In this document: positions 37,136-46,823 of the stretch, piece after piece
Layout of the letters: every line of letters begins with the position of its first letter
Numbering within the stretch: the first letter of the stretch is position 1
Assembly (NCBI RefSeq): GCF_036226605.1
Contig: NZ_CP109000.1
Span: forward strand, 2,600,501-2,664,500
DNA length: 64,000 bases
Direction of reading: 5' to 3'
Source of the DNA: Streptomyces sp. NBC_00704
GTDB taxonomy: Bacteria; Actinomycetota; Actinomycetes; Streptomycetales; Streptomycetaceae
Translations under genes and position numbers: made by a program
Notes under the pieces: model-generated
What the model saw: only the letters and a program-made list of their open reading frames with translations
What the model was told of the DNA's origin: nothing
The model's database searches: none

Positions 37136-40100
37136 TCAGGGCAGCTCGGGGGGCGTCCTGGCCGGAGTCGTCTCCAGCGCGGCCAGCGCCAGTGACACCG
37201 CCTCGTCCAGCTGGACGTCCCGGCCGGCCGCGTGGTCCTGGGGGGCGCAGACGACCTCGACGTCCGGGTCGACGCCGTGGTTCTCCACGCCCCAGCCGGG
37301 ACCCTCCAGCCAGATCGCGTACTTGGGCTGGGTGACGAGCGTGCCGTCGACCAGCCGGTAACGGCTGTCGATCCCGACCGTCCCGCCCCAGGTGCGCGTG
37401 CCCACCACCGGACCGATCCCGAGCGCCTTGATCGCCGCGTTGACGATGTCCCCGTCGGACCCGGAGAACTCGTTGGCGACGGCGACCACGGGCCCGCGCG
37501 GCGCGTCCTCCGGGTAGCTGGAGGCGCGCACGCCGCGCGGGACGTCCCAGCCGACGACGCGCCGGGCCAGTTTCTCCACGACGAGCTGGGAGGTGTGGCC
37601 GCCCCGGTTCTCGCGCACGTCCACGATCAGCCCCTCGCGCGCCACCTCGACCCGCAGGTCCCGGTGGATCTGGGCCCAGCCCGGCGCCTGCATGTCGGGC
37701 ACGTGCAGATACCCCAGCCGGCCGCCCGAGGTCTCGTGCACGTACGCGCGGCGGTCGGAGACCCACGCGTGGTAGCGCAGCGCCTCCTCGTCCGCGACGG
37801 GCACGACCACGGCGTGCCGGGGCTCGCCGCCGCCGGACGGCGAGACGGTCAGCTCCACGACCCTGCCCGCGGCGCCGACGAGCAGCGGCCCGGGTCCGGT
37901 GACCGGGTCGACCGGCTGCCCGCCGACGGCGAGGATCGCGTCGCCGGCCCGCACCGCGACGCCGGGCGCGGCGAGCGGGGAGCGGGCGTCGGGGTCGGAG
38001 GTCTCCGAGGGCAGGACGCGGTCGATGCGCCAGACGCCGTCCTCGTGCCGGGAGAGGTCCGCGCCCAGCAGGCCCTGCCGGGCGCCCCGGCCGTGGCCGC
38101 CGCGCGGCATGACGTAGGCGTGCGAGGTGCCGAGTTCGCCGTGCACCTCCCAGAGCAGGTCGACGAGGTCGTCGTGGGTCGCGACGCGCTCCAGCACGGG
38201 CCGGTAGCGGTCCAGGACGCCGTCCCAGTCGACCCCGCCGAGATCGGGCCGCCAGAAGTTGTCCCGCATGATGCGGCCGTTCTCGTCGTACATCTGCCGC
38301 CACTCGGCGGCGGGGTCGACGACGCGGCGCACGCGGCCGAGGTCGACGGTGACGTTGCCGTCGCCGTCCTCGTCGCCCGAGGCGCGCCGGTCGCTGGGGA
38401 CGACCTTGAGCTTGCCGTCGGTCCACAGCAGCAGCCGCTTGCCGTCGCCGCTGACCTCGAAGCCGTCGGCGTCGGCGGCGAGGTGCTCGACGCGCCGCTG
38501 GACGAGGTCGTAGCGCTCCAGCTCGGTGTGCGGGTCGGGGTCGTCCGGGGTGGCCCGGGAGGCGCCGAGGACGCCGCGGACGGGGTGGCGCAGCCACAGG
38601 ACGCCGTCCCTGGCCGCGGCGAGCCCCGAGTACCGGCCGGCCTCGACCGGGAAGGGCACGATCCGGTCGGCGAGGCCCTCGAGGTCGATCCGGGTGGCCG
38701 GGGCGCCCTCGCTGTCGGGCGTCTCGTCCTTGTCGGGCGCCTCGAACGGCCTGCCGTGCCGCTGCGGGCCGAAGGGGGACGGGGTCGTCGCGGCGAGGGT
38801 GATCAGGTGCGGGCGGGCGCCGGCCACGAACGACAGGTCGAAGACGTGCTCGTCGTAGACCGGGTCGAAGGCGCGGGCGGACAGGAACGCGAGGTGCTTG
38901 CCGTCGAGGGTGAAGGCGGGCGCGTAGTCCCGGAAGCGCAGCGGGGTGGCCTCGGTGACCGACAGGTCGGTGACGTTGGCGAGCTTGAGCTGGCTGAGCG
39001 GGCGCGGGCCGGGATGCGACCAGGCCAGCCAGGCCGAGTCGGGCGAGAAGACCAGGCCGGACACCTCGCCGTCGGGGCTGGCGTCGACCTCGCGGACGTC
39101 GCCGCTCTCCCGCTCGACGAGCAGCAGCCGTCCGTCGTGCGCGGCGACGGCGGCCCGGCTGCCGTCGGGCGCCATGGCCAGCTCCAGGACCCGGCCGAGC
39201 CGTCCGGCGGCGAGCCGGCGCGGTGCGGCGCCCGGGATCCGTCCGGTGGCGGGGGCGAACTCGAGCGCGTCCTCGCCCTCCGCGTCGGTCACCCAGACCG
39301 CCCACTCCTCGCCCTCGGTGCGGAAGGCGCGCGGCAGCCGGGCGCGGACGCCGGGTTCGGCGGCGAGCGCGCGGGCGGGCCCGCTGCGGTGGGTGACCCA
39401 GTGGACGGCCCCGCGCACCTCGACGACGCTGCCGCGCGCGGTGTGGTCGGGGGCGGCGCCGCCCAGCCAGCGGGAGGCGGCGACCGGGTGGGGGCGGCGG
39501 TCGGCGCGCTGGCCGCCGAGGCGGACGTCGAGCCGGCGCGGCTCGGCGCCGTCCAGGTCGTCCAGCAGCCACAGTTCGCCCGCCGACATGTACACGATGC
39601 GGGTGCCGTCGCCGGCGGCCTGGCGGGCGTAGAAGCCGCCGAGCGGCGTGTGGCGGCGCAGGTCGGAGCCGTCGGCGAGGGAGGAGTAGAGGGCTCCGGC
39701 GCCCTCGTGGTCGGAGAGGAACGCGATCCGCCCGCCCGCCCACACCGGGCACTCGATGTTGCCGTCGAGGTCCTCGTGGAGCCGGACGAACTCCCCGTCG
39801 CCGTCCCGGTCGATCCACAGCTTGCCCGCCGTGCCGCCCCGGTAGCGCTTCCAGTGGGCGGCCTCGCGGCCCATCGGCGCGGACTGGAGCACGGTGTGCG
39901 GGCCGTGGGCGACGGCGCCGACGGGCCCGTAGGGCAGGGTCTCGGCCGGGCCGCCGTCGACGGGGACGGCGCGGGCCCAGGTGCGGCGCAGGGTGGCCTG
40001 GTCGTGGCTGCTGACGGCGAGCACCCGGCCGTCCGGTGTCCAGCCGCGCACCCGGGTCTGCCAACTCCCCCAGTACGTCAGGCGGGTGGAGGGGCCGCCG

Positions 40101-40336
40101 TCGACGGGGGCGATGTGCACCTCGGGGGCGCCGTCGCGGGTGGAGGTCCAGGCGACGGTGGCGCCGTCGGGCGAGATGCGCGGCACGGAGACCGGCACGT
40201 TGTCGGCGCTGACCCGCCAGGCGCGGCCGCCGTCGAGGGGCGCGAGCCAGATGTCGTCCTCGGCGGCGAAGGCCACCGACTCGCCGTGCAGGTGCGGGAA
40301 TCTGAGGTACGCGCCGGGCGTCGCGGGCTGGGTCAC
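37136..40336 (-). CDS. Tricorn-type S41 serine protease
   Basis: Very large cytosolic protease of 1066 residues. The N-terminal 650 residues form two beta-propellers with repeated strands (for example PRISPDGATVAWTS and LVFSPDSAWLAWS). The central C1 helical domain has GTSHAYVMPRGG with the charge-relay His. A PDZ domain follows (GDAILAVGGQPV), and the C2 domain has EFSGSDGDIVNAAIKALG with the nucleophile Ser. It trims peptides made by other proteases, including the proteasome. No interacting-factor aminopeptidase genes are next to it. GTG 40336 is the start. Confidence 0.95.
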   Translation of the reverse strand: MTQPATPGAYLRFPHLHGESVAFAAEDDIWLAPLDGGRAWRVSADNVPVSVPRISPDGATVAWTSTRDGAPEVHIAPVDGGPSTRLTYWGSWQTRVRGWTPDGRVLAVSSHDQATLRRTWARAVPVDGGPAETLPYGPVGAVAHGPHTVLQSAPMGREAAHWKRYRGGTAGKLWIDRDGDGEFVRLHEDLDGNIECPVWAGGRIAFLSDHEGAGALYSSLADGSDLRRHTPLGGFYARQAAGDGTRIVYMSAGELWLLDDLDGAEPRRLDVRLGGQRADRRPHPVAASRWLGGAAPDHTARGSVVEVRGAVHWVTHRSGPARALAAEPGVRARLPRAFRTEGEEWAVWVTDAEGEDALEFAPATGRIPGAAPRRLAAGRLGRVLELAMAPDGSRAAVAAHDGRLLLVERESGDVREVDASPDGEVSGLVFSPDSAWLAWSHPGPRPLSQLKLANVTDLSVTEATPLRFRDYAPAFTLDGKHLAFLSARAFDPVYDEHVFDLSFVAGARPHLITLAATTPSPFGPQRHGRPFEAPDKDETPDSEGAPATRIDLEGLADRIVPFPVEAGRYSGLAAARDGVLWLRHPVRGVLGASRATPDDPDPHTELERYDLVQRRVEHLAADADGFEVSGDGKRLLLWTDGKLKVVPSDRRASGDEDGDGNVTVDLGRVRRVVDPAAEWRQMYDENGRIMRDNFWRPDLGGVDWDGVLDRYRPVLERVATHDDLVDLLWEVHGELGTSHAYVMPRGGHGRGARQGLLGADLSRHEDGVWRIDRVLPSETSDPDARSPLAAPGVAVRAGDAILAVGGQPVDPVTGPGPLLVGAAGRVVELTVSPSGGGEPRHAVVVPVADEEALRYHAWVSDRRAYVHETSGGRLGYLHVPDMQAPGWAQIHRDLRVEVAREGLIVDVRENRGGHTSQLVVEKLARRVVGWDVPRGVRASSYPEDAPRGPVVAVANEFSGSDGDIVNAAIKALGIGPVVGTRTWGGTVGIDSRYRLVDGTLVTQPKYAIWLEGPGWGVENHGVDPDVEVVCAPQDHAAGRDVQLDEAVSLALAALETTPARTPPELP

Positions 40337-40381
40337 GGCCTCACTGTAGGCAACGGCGGGGCGGCTGGTCAGGGGTTTCGA

Positions 40382-40882
40382 TCACTTCCCGTCGGCGCCC
40401 GCGCGCACGGTCTCGGTGACGGTCACCGTGACGGTGACCGTGGGCCGCACGTCCGGGCGCGCGGTTTTGGCGGGCCGGCCGGGCGACCGGCCCACCGGGG
40501 AGGGCGTGGCGTCGCGGCAGTCGCCGAGCCCGCTCACCCGGAACAGCTGTTTCCTGCCCACGACGGCGGTGAGGTCCCCGCGCACACAGGCCCCGTCGAC
40601 GGCCCGGCCGACCTTGCCGGTGACGGTGATGTCCCGCCCGTCGCCGGTCTCGCCCTGGCAGTCGACGGCGGCGACGGCCCCCGGCCTGCCCTGGTTCTCG
40701 TAGCGTGCCGTGCAGGTCAGCCAGCGCACGTTCACGTCCCGCCGCTGGATCTCCGCGGTCGCCGCCTGGTCGGTGGTGTACGCGATCGACATGCTGCTGA
40801 GCCCGCCCGGTTCGCAGGCCACGACGCCCAGCGCGGCCACGGCCGCCGCCGGGAGAAGCCGAATCCGCCTCAAAGCCCCCAT
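40382..40882 (-). CDS. Putative exported lipoprotein
   Basis: Protein of 166 residues with a basic N-terminus, a hydrophobic stretch and the lipobox LGVVAC (Cys23), so it should be lipid-anchored outside the membrane. The mature part has a small domain with four cysteines (LTCTARYE, AVDCQGET, GACVRGD, GDCRDAT) that may form two disulfides, then a Val-Thr repeat tail (TVTVTVTVTETV). I do not recognise a family. It sits 45 bases upstream of the tricorn gene on the same strand. Confidence 0.75.
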   Translation of the reverse strand: MGALRRIRLLPAAAVAALGVVACEPGGLSSMSIAYTTDQAATAEIQRRDVNVRWLTCTARYENQGRPGAVAAVDCQGETGDGRDITVTGKVGRAVDGACVRGDLTAVVGRKQLFRVSGLGDCRDATPSPVGRSPGRPAKTARPDVRPTVTVTVTVTETVRAGADGK

Positions 40883-41010
40883 GGAGGGCAGCGTGCCACT
40901 CCGGCAGCCGGTCCGACAGCCCGAATGCGGTCATGTTCCGCCGTGCTCCCTCGAGTTGCCTTGCATGAACCCGGTTCCGGCCGGCTCCGTGCACGGCCTA
41001 CCGTGTCGGC

Positions 41011-41418
41011 ATGAGCGACCGCCGCCGCCGCAGAACCCTCGTCGTGAATGCGACGACCGCCTACGTGTGGACGGTCCGTCACCGCCACGGGGACGGGCAG
41101 CCGTGCCGGGAGATCCTCACCCTGGGCCGGGACGGCAGGCGCACCCGCATCGTCTTCCCCGACGGCGAAGGGCGCTCCTCGGGGGGCGGCGGGTACGGGC
41201 ACAGCGGCGGAGTGAGCGACCGCGAGCACTACCTCAACCTGCACGAGCCCGGTGTGGTGCGCGCCTTCGTCGACGAGGCCGCCAGGCGTGAACTGCTCGG
41301 GCGGGGCGGCGAGCTGGACGGCTGGGAGCTGTTCCCGGCGGTCGTCGAGGCGGTGGCGCTCAGCCGCGCAGCAACAGCCACTCCTGGAGCTCCACCAGAT
41401 TGCCCTCCGGGTCCTTGA
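41011..41418 (+). CDS. Hypothetical protein
   Basis: Protein of 135 residues of unknown function. The N-terminus is basic (SDRRRRRTLVVNATTAYVWTV) and the middle part (TRIVFPDGEG, Gly-rich loop, REHYLNLHEPGVVRAFVDEA) has the look of a compact folded domain. A possible -10 (TACCGT, 40999-41004) 12 bases before the ATG suggests a leaderless message. The last 59 bases overlap the 3' end of the convergent VOC gene, and the encoded tail there is Ala/Pro-rich, as expected of sequence constrained by the other strand. Confidence 0.65.
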   Translation: MSDRRRRRTLVVNATTAYVWTVRHRHGDGQPCREILTLGRDGRRTRIVFPDGEGRSSGGGGYGHSGGVSDREHYLNLHEPGVVRAFVDEAARRELLGRGGELDGWELFPAVVEAVALSRAATATPGAPPDCPPGP

Positions 41419-41752
41419 GGTGGGCGACGCGCATCCGGTCGGTCATCGGCGCGGGCCCCCGCAGCAGGACCACGCCCCGGCCGGTGATCCGCGCGCAGTA
41501 CGCGTCCAGGTCGTCGACGCGCAGCACGACCAGGGAGCGGTGCCCGCTCGCCGTGTCGCCCGCTTCGCCGAGGACGGCGGCCATCATCGCCCGATCCTGC
41601 AACGCGATGCCGGCCGAGCCGGTGACGGGGCTGAACTTCTCGTACGGCCCGTCCACCGCGCCCGACTGCGGCTTGAGGCCGAGGACGTCGGCGTAGAAGC
41701 GGTAACAGGCGGCGAAGTCGGTGACGAGCAGCCGGACTTGGGCGAGTTCCAC
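41360..41752 (-). CDS. VOC (glyoxalase/dioxygenase fold) family protein
   Basis: Protein of 130 residues with the beta-alpha-beta-beta-beta repeats of vicinal-oxygen-chelate proteins: QVRLLVTDFAACYRFYADVLGL at the start and HLKDPEGNLVELQEWL near the end, where Glu is the usual metal ligand. The specific activity is unknown. GTG 41752 is preceded by a G-rich ribosome site. It follows rsmE by 15 bases on the same strand and may belong to the rsmE operon. Confidence 0.85.
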   Translation of the reverse strand: MELAQVRLLVTDFAACYRFYADVLGLKPQSGAVDGPYEKFSPVTGSAGIALQDRAMMAAVLGEAGDTASGHRSLVVLRVDDLDAYCARITGRGVVLLRGPAPMTDRMRVAHLKDPEGNLVELQEWLLLRG

Positions 41753-41767
41753 GGTGTCCCCCCGAGG

Positions 41768-42514
41768 TCAGGACCAGCGGCCGGTGCGGCCGAGCAGCAG
41801 GGCGGTGGCCGCCGTGCCGGCGGTCGAGGTGCGCAACACGCTGCGACCGAGGCGGTGGGCCCTCGCGCCCGCCTCCTCGAACAGCGTCAACTCCTCGGGG
41901 GAGACCCCGCCTTCGGGCCCCACGACGAGCACGATCTCGCCCGAGGCGGGGAGTTCGGCGGTGGCCAGGGCCGCACTGGGGTAGTCGCGGTCCTCGTGCA
42001 GGACGGCGGCGAAGTCGGCCCGCGCCAGGAGGGCCGCCACCTGCCTGGTCGTCGCCGCCTCGGCGATGTCGGGGAAGCGGACCCGGCGCGACTGCTTGCC
42101 GGCCTCGCGGGCGGTGGCCCGCCACTTGGCGAGCGCCTTCAGTCCGCGCTCGCCCCTCCACTGGGTGATGCAGCGCGAGGCCGCCCAGGGCACGATCGCG
42201 TCGACGCCGGTCTCGGTCATCGTCTCGACGGCCAGCTCGCCCCGGTCGCCCTTGGGCAGTGCCTGGACGACGGTGATCCGGGGCGACTCGGCGGGCTCCT
42301 CGGTCACCTCCGCGAGGCTCACCACCAGCCGGTCCCTGCCTTCGGCCGTGACGACCTCGCCGCGCGCCCAGCGTCCGGCGCCGTCGGTGAGGACGACCTC
42401 CTCGCCGGCGTGCAGCCGCTTCACGGAGACGGCGTGCCGGCCCTCGGGACCGTCCAGCACGAACGCGGGCTGCGGACCGGGCAGTTCGCCGACGACGAAG
42501 ACAGGGGCGGTCAT
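41768..42514 (-). CDS. rsmE: 16S rRNA m3U1498 methyltransferase RsmE
   Basis: SPOUT methyltransferase of 248 residues that methylates N3 of U1498 in 16S rRNA. The N-terminal PUA-like domain (GPEGRHAVSVKRLHAGEEVVL) is followed by a knotted catalytic domain with VVGPEGGVSPEELTLF and LGRSVLRTSTAGTAATALLL, the AdoMet-binding knot. Its ATG overlaps the stop of the nitronate monooxygenase gene (ATGA). Confidence 0.95.
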   Translation of the reverse strand: MTAPVFVVGELPGPQPAFVLDGPEGRHAVSVKRLHAGEEVVLTDGAGRWARGEVVTAEGRDRLVVSLAEVTEEPAESPRITVVQALPKGDRGELAVETMTETGVDAIVPWAASRCITQWRGERGLKALAKWRATAREAGKQSRRVRFPDIAEAATTRQVAALLARADFAAVLHEDRDYPSAALATAELPASGEIVLVVGPEGGVSPEELTLFEEAGARAHRLGRSVLRTSTAGTAATALLLGRTGRWS

Positions 42515-43644
42515 GAGCGGCCTCCGTCCCCGGCCGGGAACCGCGACAACGCTGTCCGCGCCTCGGCGAGTTCGGCCGCCAGGACCTCCACGAGCCGCCC
42601 CGCGGGCAGTTCGCGGGCCATCCGGTGCCCCTGTCCGGCCCACAGCGCCATGCCCTGCGCGTCGCCCGCCGCGGCCGCCGCCTTGCGCAGCGGCGCGGTC
42701 AGGTGGTGGACCTCCGGGTAGGCGGCGGGCGCGTAGGGGCCGTGCTCGCGCAGGAAGCGGTTGACCAGGGCGCGGGCCGGGCGGCCGGAGAACGCGCGGG
42801 TCAGCTCGGTGCGCACGAAGAGCGGGTTGGTCAGGGCCTGCTTGTGCACGGCGTGCGCGCCGGACTCGGACGTGGCGAGGAACGCGGTGCCCAGCTGGGC
42901 CGCGCTCGCGCCCGCCGCGAGAACGGCGGCGATCTGGCTGCCGCGCATCAGGCCGCCGGCGGCGACGACCGGCAGCCGCACCGACTCGCGGACCTGGGCG
43001 ACCAGGGAGAGCAGTCCGATGCCGCTGCCGTCGGTCTCCGGGTTGTCGCGGTGGGCGCCCTGGTGACCGCCGGCCTCCACGCCCTGCGCGATCACCGCGT
43101 CCGCGCCGGCCCGCTCCACCGCGGCGGCCTCCTCGACGGTGGTCACCGTGACCAGCGTGAACGTGCCCGCGCGCCGCAGGGCCTCCAGGGTGTCGCCGCC
43201 GGGGACGCCGAAGTGGAACGACACCACCGGCACCGGGTTGTCCAGCAGCACGGCGAGCTTGGCGTCGTAGCCGTCGTCGCGGCCGCTGTCCGGGTCGCCC
43301 AGCTCGGTCTCGTACCAGGCGGCCTCGCCGGTCAGCTGGTGGGCGTAGACCTCTATGGCGCCGGCGGCGGGCAGGGGGGCGCCGGGCGCCGCCTGGGAGC
43401 CGGGGTTCGCGCCGGGGTGGTCGGGCTGCGGCATGAAGAGGTTCACGCCGAAGGGACGGCCGGTCAGGCTCCGCAGCTGTTTGATCTCCTGGTACATGCC
43501 GTCGGCCGTCTTGTACCCGGCCGCGAGGAAACCGAGTCCGCCGGCCTCGGCCACGGCGGCGGCGAGCCGGGGCACGGAGACACCGCCCGCCATGGGGGCC
43601 TGCACGATCGGGTGCGGGAGGAGATCGGTCAGTGCGGAGGACAT
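42511..43644 (-). CDS. Nitronate monooxygenase-like FMN enzyme
   Basis: FMN-dependent TIM-barrel oxidoreductase of 377 residues, NMO/2-nitropropane dioxygenase family. It starts LLPHPIVQAPMAGGVSVPRL, has GVEAGGHQG (catalytic His and phosphate loop) and VPVVAAGGLMRG with AAQLGTAF for FMN phosphate binding. It would oxidise propionate-3-nitronate or a related nitronate. It overlaps rsmE and lies 99 bases downstream of dnaJ. Confidence 0.9.
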   Translation of the reverse strand: MSSALTDLLPHPIVQAPMAGGVSVPRLAAAVAEAGGLGFLAAGYKTADGMYQEIKQLRSLTGRPFGVNLFMPQPDHPGANPGSQAAPGAPLPAAGAIEVYAHQLTGEAAWYETELGDPDSGRDDGYDAKLAVLLDNPVPVVSFHFGVPGGDTLEALRRAGTFTLVTVTTVEEAAAVERAGADAVIAQGVEAGGHQGAHRDNPETDGSGIGLLSLVAQVRESVRLPVVAAGGLMRGSQIAAVLAAGASAAQLGTAFLATSESGAHAVHKQALTNPLFVRTELTRAFSGRPARALVNRFLREHGPYAPAAYPEVHHLTAPLRKAAAAAGDAQGMALWAGQGHRMARELPAGRLVEVLAAELAEARTALSRFPAGDGGRS

Positions 43645-43743
43645 GACGGCATGTTGTCACGTCCTCCGAACAAGTCCGAATCGGCCCCGCGACCCGCCAG
43701 CGCGGGCGCCGGGACCGTGTTCCCGACGCCCTTCAGGCACCGC

Positions 43744-44880
43744 TCAGCGCCCGTTGAAGGCGTCCTTCAGCCGGGAGAACAGACCCTGCTGGCCGGGCTG
43801 GAACTGGCCCAGGGGCCGCTCCTCGCCGCGCAGCTTGGCCAGCTCGCGCAGCAGCCGTTCCTGCTCCGGGTCCAGCTTCGTCGGCGTCTGCACCTCGACG
43901 TGCACGATGAGGTCGCCGCGGCCGCCGCCCCGCAGATGCGTGACGCCCCGGCTGTGCAGCGGGATCGACTGGCCGGACTGGGTGCCGGGCCGGATGTCGA
44001 CCTCCTCCAGGCCGTCCAGCGTCTCCAGCGGCACCTTCGTGCCGAGGGAGGCCGCCGTCATCGGGAGGGTCACCGTGCAGTGCAGGTCGTCGCCGCGCCG
44101 CTGGAACTGGGCGTGCGGCAGCTCGTGGATCTCCACGTACAGGTCGCCGGCGGGGCCGCCGCCGGGGCCGACCTCGCCCTCGCCCGCGAGCTGGATGCGG
44201 GTGCCGTTGTCGACGCCGGCCGGGATCTTCACCGTCAGCGTGCGGCGCGAGCGGACCCGCCCGTCGCCCGCGCACTCCGGGCACGGGGTCGGCACGACGG
44301 TGCCGAAGCCCTGGCACTGCGGGCACGGTCGCGAGGTCATGACCTGGCCCAGGAAGGACCGGGTCACCTGCGACACCTCGCCGCGGCCGCGGCACATGTC
44401 GCACGTCTGGGCCGTCGTGCCCGGCGCGGCGCCCTCACCGCTGCACGTGGTGCAGACGATCGCCGTGTCGACCTGGATGTCCTTGGTCGTGCCGAAGGCC
44501 GCCTCTTCGAGGTCGATCTCCAGCCGGATCATGGCGTCCTGGCCGCGGCGGGTGCGCGAGCGCGGGCCGCGCTGGGACGCCGTGCCGAAGAAGGCGTCCA
44601 TGATGTCGGAGAAGTTCCCGAAGCCGCCGGCCCCGAAGCCGCCGGCGCCACCGCCGCCCGACTGGGACAGCGGATCGCCGCCGAGGTCGTAGACCTGCTT
44701 CTTCTGCGGGTCCGACAGCACCTCGTAAGCGGCGTTGATCTCCTTGAACCGCTCCTGGGTCTTCGGGTCCGGGTTCACATCCGGGTGCAGCTCGCGCGCG
44801 AGCCGCCGGAAGGCCTTCTTGATCTCTTCCTGCGACGCGTCGCGGCGCACGCCGAGGACGGCGTAGTAGTCCGTGGCCAC
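43744..44880 (-). CDS. dnaJ: Molecular chaperone DnaJ
   Basis: DnaK cochaperone of 378 residues: J domain with HPD near residue 33, Gly/Phe-rich linker ([15 protein letters not shown]), four CxxCxGxG zinc-finger repeats ([32 protein letters not shown]), and two substrate-binding domains. The GTG start at 44880 is directly adjacent to the hrcA stop (0 bases), so the pair is cotranscribed under CIRCE control. This is the second, hrcA-linked dnaJ of Streptomyces. Confidence 0.97.
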   Translation of the reverse strand: MATDYYAVLGVRRDASQEEIKKAFRRLARELHPDVNPDPKTQERFKEINAAYEVLSDPQKKQVYDLGGDPLSQSGGGGAGGFGAGGFGNFSDIMDAFFGTASQRGPRSRTRRGQDAMIRLEIDLEEAAFGTTKDIQVDTAIVCTTCSGEGAAPGTTAQTCDMCRGRGEVSQVTRSFLGQVMTSRPCPQCQGFGTVVPTPCPECAGDGRVRSRRTLTVKIPAGVDNGTRIQLAGEGEVGPGGGPAGDLYVEIHELPHAQFQRRGDDLHCTVTLPMTAASLGTKVPLETLDGLEEVDIRPGTQSGQSIPLHSRGVTHLRGGGRGDLIVHVEVQTPTKLDPEQERLLRELAKLRGEERPLGQFQPGQQGLFSRLKDAFNGR

Positions 44881-45897
44881 TTACGACTCCGCCAGGATCT
44901 GTCCGACGTACCGTGCCACCGCTCGTACCGCTCCCATCGTTCCCGGGTAATCCATGCGGGTCGGTCCGACCACGCCCAGTTTGGCGACTGCCTCGCCGCC
45001 CGAACCGTAGCCGACCGACACCACGGAAGTGGAGTTGAGCCCCTCGTGGGCGATCTCGTGACCGATGCGTACGGTCATGCCCGAATCCCCCGCCTCGCCA
45101 AGGAGCTTGAGGAGCACGACCTGCTCCTCCAGCGCCTCCAGGACGGGCCGGATGGTGAGGGGAAAGTCATGTCCGAAGCGGGTGAGATTGGCGGTGCCGC
45201 CGATCATCAACCGCTCCTCGTTCTCCTCGACGAGCGTCTCCAGCAGGGTGGAGAGCACCGTCGTGACCGTGCCGCGGTCCTCCGCCTCGAAGGCGTCCGG
45301 CAGATCCTCCACCAGACGCGGCACGTCGGAGAACCGGCGGCCCGCGACCCGGCTGTTGAGCCGCGCGCGCAGGTCCGCCAGGGAGGACTCGCCGAAGGGC
45401 GCCGGGCAGTCCACCATCCGCTGCTCGACCCGCCCGGTGTCCGTGATCAGCACGAGCATCAGGCGCGCGGGCGCGAGCGAGAGAAGCTCCACGTGCCGCA
45501 CGGTCGAACGGGTCAGGGACGGGTACTGCACGACGGCGACCTGCCGGGTGAGCTGTGCGAGCAGCCGTACCGTGCGGGCCACGACGTCGTCGAGGTCGAC
45601 GGCGCCGTCGAGGAAGTTCTGGATGGCCCGCCGCTCCGGGCCGGTCATCGGCTTGACGCCGGCCAGCTTGTCGACGAACAGCCGGTAGCCCTTGTCCGTG
45701 GGGATGCGCCCGGCGCTGGTGTGCGGCTGGGCGATGTACCCCTCGTCCTCCAGGGCGGCCATGTCGTTGCGGACCGTCGCGGGGGACACGCCGAGGTTGT
45801 GACGCTCGGTGAGCGCCTTCGACCCCACGGGCTCCTCGGTGCCGACGTAGTCCTGGACGATGGCGCGCAGAACCTGCAGCCTGCGTTCACTCAGCAT
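44881..45897 (-). CDS. hrcA: Heat-inducible transcription repressor HrcA
   Basis: Repressor of class I heat-shock genes, 338 residues. The N-terminal winged helix ([45 protein letters not shown]) binds CIRCE; the rest is the GAF-like core with an inserted dimerising domain. HrcA folding depends on GroEL, linking repression to chaperone load. A perfect CIRCE copy lies 49 bases upstream of the ATG, so the gene represses itself and dnaJ. Confidence 0.97.
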   Translation of the reverse strand: MLSERRLQVLRAIVQDYVGTEEPVGSKALTERHNLGVSPATVRNDMAALEDEGYIAQPHTSAGRIPTDKGYRLFVDKLAGVKPMTGPERRAIQNFLDGAVDLDDVVARTVRLLAQLTRQVAVVQYPSLTRSTVRHVELLSLAPARLMLVLITDTGRVEQRMVDCPAPFGESSLADLRARLNSRVAGRRFSDVPRLVEDLPDAFEAEDRGTVTTVLSTLLETLVEENEERLMIGGTANLTRFGHDFPLTIRPVLEALEEQVVLLKLLGEAGDSGMTVRIGHEIAHEGLNSTSVVSVGYGSGGEAVAKLGVVGPTRMDYPGTMGAVRAVARYVGQILAES

Positions 45898-45945
45898 CCG
45901 CGCGCACCTCCAAGATCTCGTCCCCCAGTCCCCTGGGCGTCTCGT

Positions 45946-45972
45946 CTGGCACTCTTCACATCCGAGTGCCAG
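45946..45972. promoter_or_regulatory. CIRCE operator upstream of hrcA
   Basis: CTGGCACTC-N9-GAGTGCCAG: 9-bp arms with perfect symmetry and the exact 9-base spacer. It matches the Streptomyces form of CIRCE and lies in the hrcA-dnaJ upstream region. Confidence 0.95.
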
Positions 45973-46055
45973 CGTTCCCCGGCCCAGTGTACGGCTGTGG
46001 GGTACACCCAGGGCAAGGTCGGCCCTTCCCGGGGCGTTGCAGCTAGCGTCGCGGT

Positions 46056-46781
46056 ATGACGGTGACTTGGGAAGAGTTCGGATGGGAGCGGCTCGCGGAG
46101 GGTGTCGGCCGGGTGCGGCTGCCGGGCTGGGACTGCACGGCGGGGCTGGTCGTCGGGGCGGGCGCGGTGCTGATGGTGGACGCCGGATCCAGCCTGGCGG
46201 AAGGGGCGCGGCTGCGCGCCGAGGCCGAGGAGCTGACGGGTGCGCGTGTGACTCATCTCGCGCTCACCCACCCCCATTTCGACCACGTGTTCGGGGCGGC
46301 GGCGTTCGCGGGCGCGGAGGTCTTCGGGGCGGTGGGCTCGGACGCCGTGCGGGGCGAGGAGCTGCGGGCGGACGCGGTGCGCAACGGCCTCGACGAGACG
46401 GCGGCGTCCGAGGCCGTCGACACCCTCGTGCGGCCCCGCCATCCGGTCTGCGGCGAGTGGACCCTCGGCCTGGGCGACGGCCGCCAGGTCCTGCTCGCCA
46501 ACGTCGGTCCCGCCCACACCGCCCACGACCTGGTGGTCCTCGTCCCCGGAACCGCCGGCTCGCCGGAGGTGGTGTTCTGCGGCGACCTGGTCGAGGAGTC
46601 CGGCGAACCGCAGGCCGGGCCGGACGCCGTCCCCGGCCGCTGGCCCGCCGCCCTCGACCGCCTCCTGGACCTCGGCGGCGAGGACGCCGTGTACGTGCCC
46701 GGCCACGGGGCGACGGTGGACGCCGCGTTCGTACGGGCCCAACGCGACGCCCTCGCGGCCCGTTTCGGCGTGTCGCGCTGA
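46056..46781 (+). CDS. Metallo-beta-lactamase-fold hydrolase
   Basis: MBL-fold protein of 241 residues with the metal motif [12 protein letters not shown] (HxHxDH) and the later [11 protein letters not shown] and [10 protein letters not shown] that supply further ligands. It resembles glyoxalase II-like or lactonase-like cytoplasmic hydrolases; the substrate is unknown. A possible -10 (TAGCGT, 46044-46049) 12 bases before the ATG suggests a leaderless message. It is divergent from hrcA and followed after 42 bases by the DUF3097 gene. Confidence 0.88.
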   Translation: MTVTWEEFGWERLAEGVGRVRLPGWDCTAGLVVGAGAVLMVDAGSSLAEGARLRAEAEELTGARVTHLALTHPHFDHVFGAAAFAGAEVFGAVGSDAVRGEELRADAVRNGLDETAASEAVDTLVRPRHPVCGEWTLGLGDGRQVLLANVGPAHTAHDLVVLVPGTAGSPEVVFCGDLVEESGEPQAGPDAVPGRWPAALDRLLDLGGEDAVYVPGHGATVDAAFVRAQRDALAARFGVSR

Positions 46782-46823
46782 CCCTGTGCCCCGCGTCCCG
46801 CGGCTTCTCCTATCGTCATCCGA

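Noticed and set aside
40410..40450. Inverted repeat of GACGGTCACCGT type as a terminator
   Set aside because: It lies inside the lipoprotein gene and simply encodes the Val-Thr repeat tail.
37232..41014. Plus-strand open frame of 1260 codons opposite the tricorn-type gene
   Set aside because: Antisense shadow of a clear 1066-residue protease; composition is Val/Gly/Arg-rich without domains.
42625..46059. Plus-strand open frame of 1144 codons opposite dnaJ and hrcA
   Set aside because: It is the antisense frame of well-recognised genes; codon positions show the GC pattern of the minus-strand genes.
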